6,245 nucleotides of DNA from Deltaproteobacteria bacterium (GTDB taxonomy: Bacteria; Myxococcota; B64-G9): contig JAUVAM010000256.1 in NCBI GenBank assembly GCA_030591745.1, forward strand, positions 1-6,245, given 5' to 3'. Both the position numbers and the translations under genes were made by a program. The notes below the pieces were generated by a model. The model was not told the origin of the DNA. It saw nothing but the letters and a program-made list of their open reading frames with translations, and did not search any database. Shown piece by piece: positions 4,750 through 6,245 of this stretch; position 1 is the stretch's first letter, and each line of letters begins with the position of its first letter.

Positions 4750-6245
4750 ATGAATCATAGACGAAGCTACCTTGTTTTTGTCTTCTTGGCCTTTTGGGTG
4801 ATCGCTTGCACCGGTAATATTTCAGGACCGCAAGATGGTGGGCAGGATGCCGGCGTCGATGGGGGAGATCTCGAAGGGGACGACGGAGGGGATGGCGGCG
4901 ATTCGGATCCACTCGATCCGGTTTGTCCGAACGGGGTGGTGGAAGATGGCGAAGACTGCGACGGGTCGGTCCCGGCGGGCTTTGATTGCAGGGATTTGGG
5001 CTTCGAAAGCGGACCTTTGACCTGCGGAGCCGATTGTATGTGGGACACCAGCGCCTGCATCGCGGCCAGCGGTCAGTGCAACGATGGGGTGGATAACGAT
5101 GAAGACGGCTTGACCGACTGGCAGATGGACATGGGCTGCTACTCGGCTGGAGACGATAGCGAGGGCAGCCCGAATACCCAGGACCTGCAGGATGGCTGGA
5201 CCGTGTTCGAGGCCAGCCCGGAAAGTCATCTGGTCTACGTCAGCTCATCAATCGGCGACGACGGTCGCGATGGGGCAAGTCCCGCGGAGGCGGTGCGAAG
5301 TCTGGCTCGTGGCATTGAATTGCTGCGCGACGGGCAGCATGATTTTCTGTTGCTTCGGAGAGGTGACAGTTTTCGGGACGTTTCTTTTGGCCGGTTCAAG
5401 TCGGGTCTCGACGCCGAACGGCGTCTGGTGGTCGGCTCCTACGGTGACTCGGTCGAGCGGCCTCGTTTGGAGGTCAGCGATCACGCGCTCAATCACGACG
5501 GCCATCCGCGCAGCTACTTGGCTTTCGTGGGCTTGGAGATTTACTCCTACTTGATGGACCCTTCTCACCCGGAGTACAGCGGCGAAAACATCAGCGGTGG
5601 TTTTCGTGTGGTGGGTAGCGGAGACGACATTTTGATTGAAGATTGTCGCTTTCGGTTCTGCGAGTTGGTGGTCCAAAGTTACGGCGAGGACGTGTATCGA
5701 AACGTGGAAATTCGACGCAACATCATTTCCACCAACTATGCCCACGGTACTTGTCCAAGCAACAACGCCATCCGTCCGTCCGGCATGTACGCGAGCCACG
5801 TGGATGGGTTGACCATTGAAGAAAATCTTTGGGATCACAACGGATGGAACGAAGACGTGAGCACGGCTTGCGCCACCATGTACAACCACAACATGTATTT
5901 GTCGGGGGGCCACAATTTGCTGGTGCGCGGCAATCTGATCCTGCGGGCATCGAGCATGGGTATCAAGATGCGCTCCGACAGCACCGGCGACTATGAGCAC
6001 ATCCGCATTGAAGACAACCTCTTCGTCGAGGGCGAGATTGGCATCGGCATCGGCGGCAACACCACCGAGCCCTTGCGCTTTGTCAACGTCGAGATTCGGG
6101 ACAATGTGTTGAGTCATATCGGGCGCACCCGGCCCACCGATCGTGACTTCGCCTGGTACCTGGAGATGCAAGACAACCAGCAGGCGCTGATCGAGGGCAA
6201 TCTGTTTCTCAACCAGCCCTGGCACGACAACAGCTATGGCATCAA
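4750..6245 (+). CDS. Lipoprotein with cysteine-rich module, MopE-like motif and predicted right-handed beta-helix (partial, runs off right edge)
   Basis: The frame from ATG 4750 stays open for 498 codons to the window edge. The N-terminus is a lipoprotein signal: RR at residues 4-5, a hydrophobic core 7-18, and lipobox V-I-A-C with C20 as lipidated residue. Residues 21-57 are a Gly/Asp-rich linker. Residues 59-103 form a cysteine module ('CPNGVVEDGEDCDG' through 'GADCMWDTSAC') of a type frequent in Myxococcota surface proteins. Residues 110-130 hold 'CNDGVDNDEDGLTDW...GC', a MopE-like Asp/Asn-rich, possibly calcium-binding, motif. From about residue 158 ('HLVYVSSSIGDDGRDGASPAEAVRSLARGIELL') the protein has the opening of parallel beta-helix proteins, followed by repeated 'xIRxNxI/xIExNLF' rungs (for example 'VEIRRNIIS', 'LTIEENLWD', 'LLVRGNLIL', 'IRIEDNLFV', 'VEIRDNVLS', 'ALIEGNLFL'). 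A surface carbohydrate-binding or -cleaving role is possible, but no catalytic residues are assignable. The ribosome site is weak (AAAGG only 2 nt before ATG). No evident link to the stressosome operon. Confidence 0.85.
   Translation, partial: MNHRRSYLVFVFLAFWVIACTGNISGPQDGGQDAGVDGGDLEGDDGGDGGDSDPLDPVCPNGVVEDGEDCDGSVPAGFDCRDLGFESGPLTCGADCMWDTSACIAASGQCNDGVDNDEDGLTDWQMDMGCYSAGDDSEGSPNTQDLQDGWTVFEASPESHLVYVSSSIGDDGRDGASPAEAVRSLARGIELLRDGQHDFLLLRRGDSFRDVSFGRFKSGLDAERRLVVGSYGDSVERPRLEVSDHALNHDGHPRSYLAFVGLEIYSYLMDPSHPEYSGENISGGFRVVGSGDDILIEDCRFRFCELVVQSYGEDVYRNVEIRRNIISTNYAHGTCPSNNAIRPSGMYASHVDGLTIEENLWDHNGWNEDVSTACATMYNHNMYLSGGHNLLVRGNLILRASSMGIKMRSDSTGDYEHIRIEDNLFVEGEIGIGIGGNTTEPLRFVNVEIRDNVLSHIGRTRPTDRDFAWYLEMQDNQQALIEGNLFLNQPWHDNSYGI

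Noticed and set aside
5248..6225. 325-codon open frame on the minus strand opposite the lipoprotein gene
   Set aside because: Its translation shows no family motif, is V/H/A-rich as expected for an antisense shadow, and the plus-strand frame has a lipobox, a cysteine module and beta-helix repeats.
1..6245. CRISPR array, tRNA, rRNA, insertion sequence or integrase
   Set aside because: No periodic direct repeats, tRNA-like cloverleaf, transposase motifs or terminal inverted repeats were seen; coding is nearly continuous.

Overview
The window looks like part of a chromosome from a Myxococcota-like or other deltaproteobacterial-grade bacterium. The evidence is a C-terminal lipoprotein with a cysteine module of the 'CxNGVxExGExCD' type and a MopE-like 'CNDGVDND' motif, both common in secreted proteins of that group. 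A complete stressosome-type partner-switching cassette and a DUF3336 patatin-family protein point the same way. G+C looks moderate by eye (not computed), below that of classical high-GC myxobacteria. The taxonomic call is an inference from protein style only.

Layout. Positions 1-964 hold two minus-strand genes, probably co-transcribed: a YtfJ-family secreted thioredoxin-fold protein (425-964), then the N-terminal DUF3336 region of a patatin-like lipase that runs off the left edge (1-395). A 210-bp divergent intergenic region (965-1174) holds a candidate promoter and a perfect TTGAAC-N4-GTTCAA dyad. Positions 1175-4638 are a tightly packed plus-strand operon of six genes: an RsbR-like STAS co-antagonist with a HAMP-like N-terminus, RsbS, RsbT with an N-terminal extension, an RsbX/SpoIIE-type PP2C phosphatase, a second RsbT-like kinase, and an H-NOX (heme NO-binding) protein. 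After a 111-bp gap, a lipoprotein with a cysteine-rich stalk and a predicted right-handed beta-helix domain starts at 4750 and runs off the right edge.

How the genes may work together. By analogy with the known RsbRST module, RsbR and RsbS would form the stressosome scaffold that sequesters RsbT. RsbT would phosphorylate them (T197 of RsbR and S60 of RsbS are the visible target positions) and be released, and the PP2C would reset the complex. RsbR here has no recognisable sensor domain, whereas the last gene of the operon is an intact H-NOX with the proximal His, the YxSxR heme motif, no distal Tyr, and a Cys3His set at the positions of the known H-NOX zinc site. The simplest reading is a nitric-oxide or redox-responsive stressosome in which the gas sensor acts in trans. 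This is the main discovery candidate. No RsbU-type phosphatase, sigma factor or other output protein is visible in the window, so the output is unknown.
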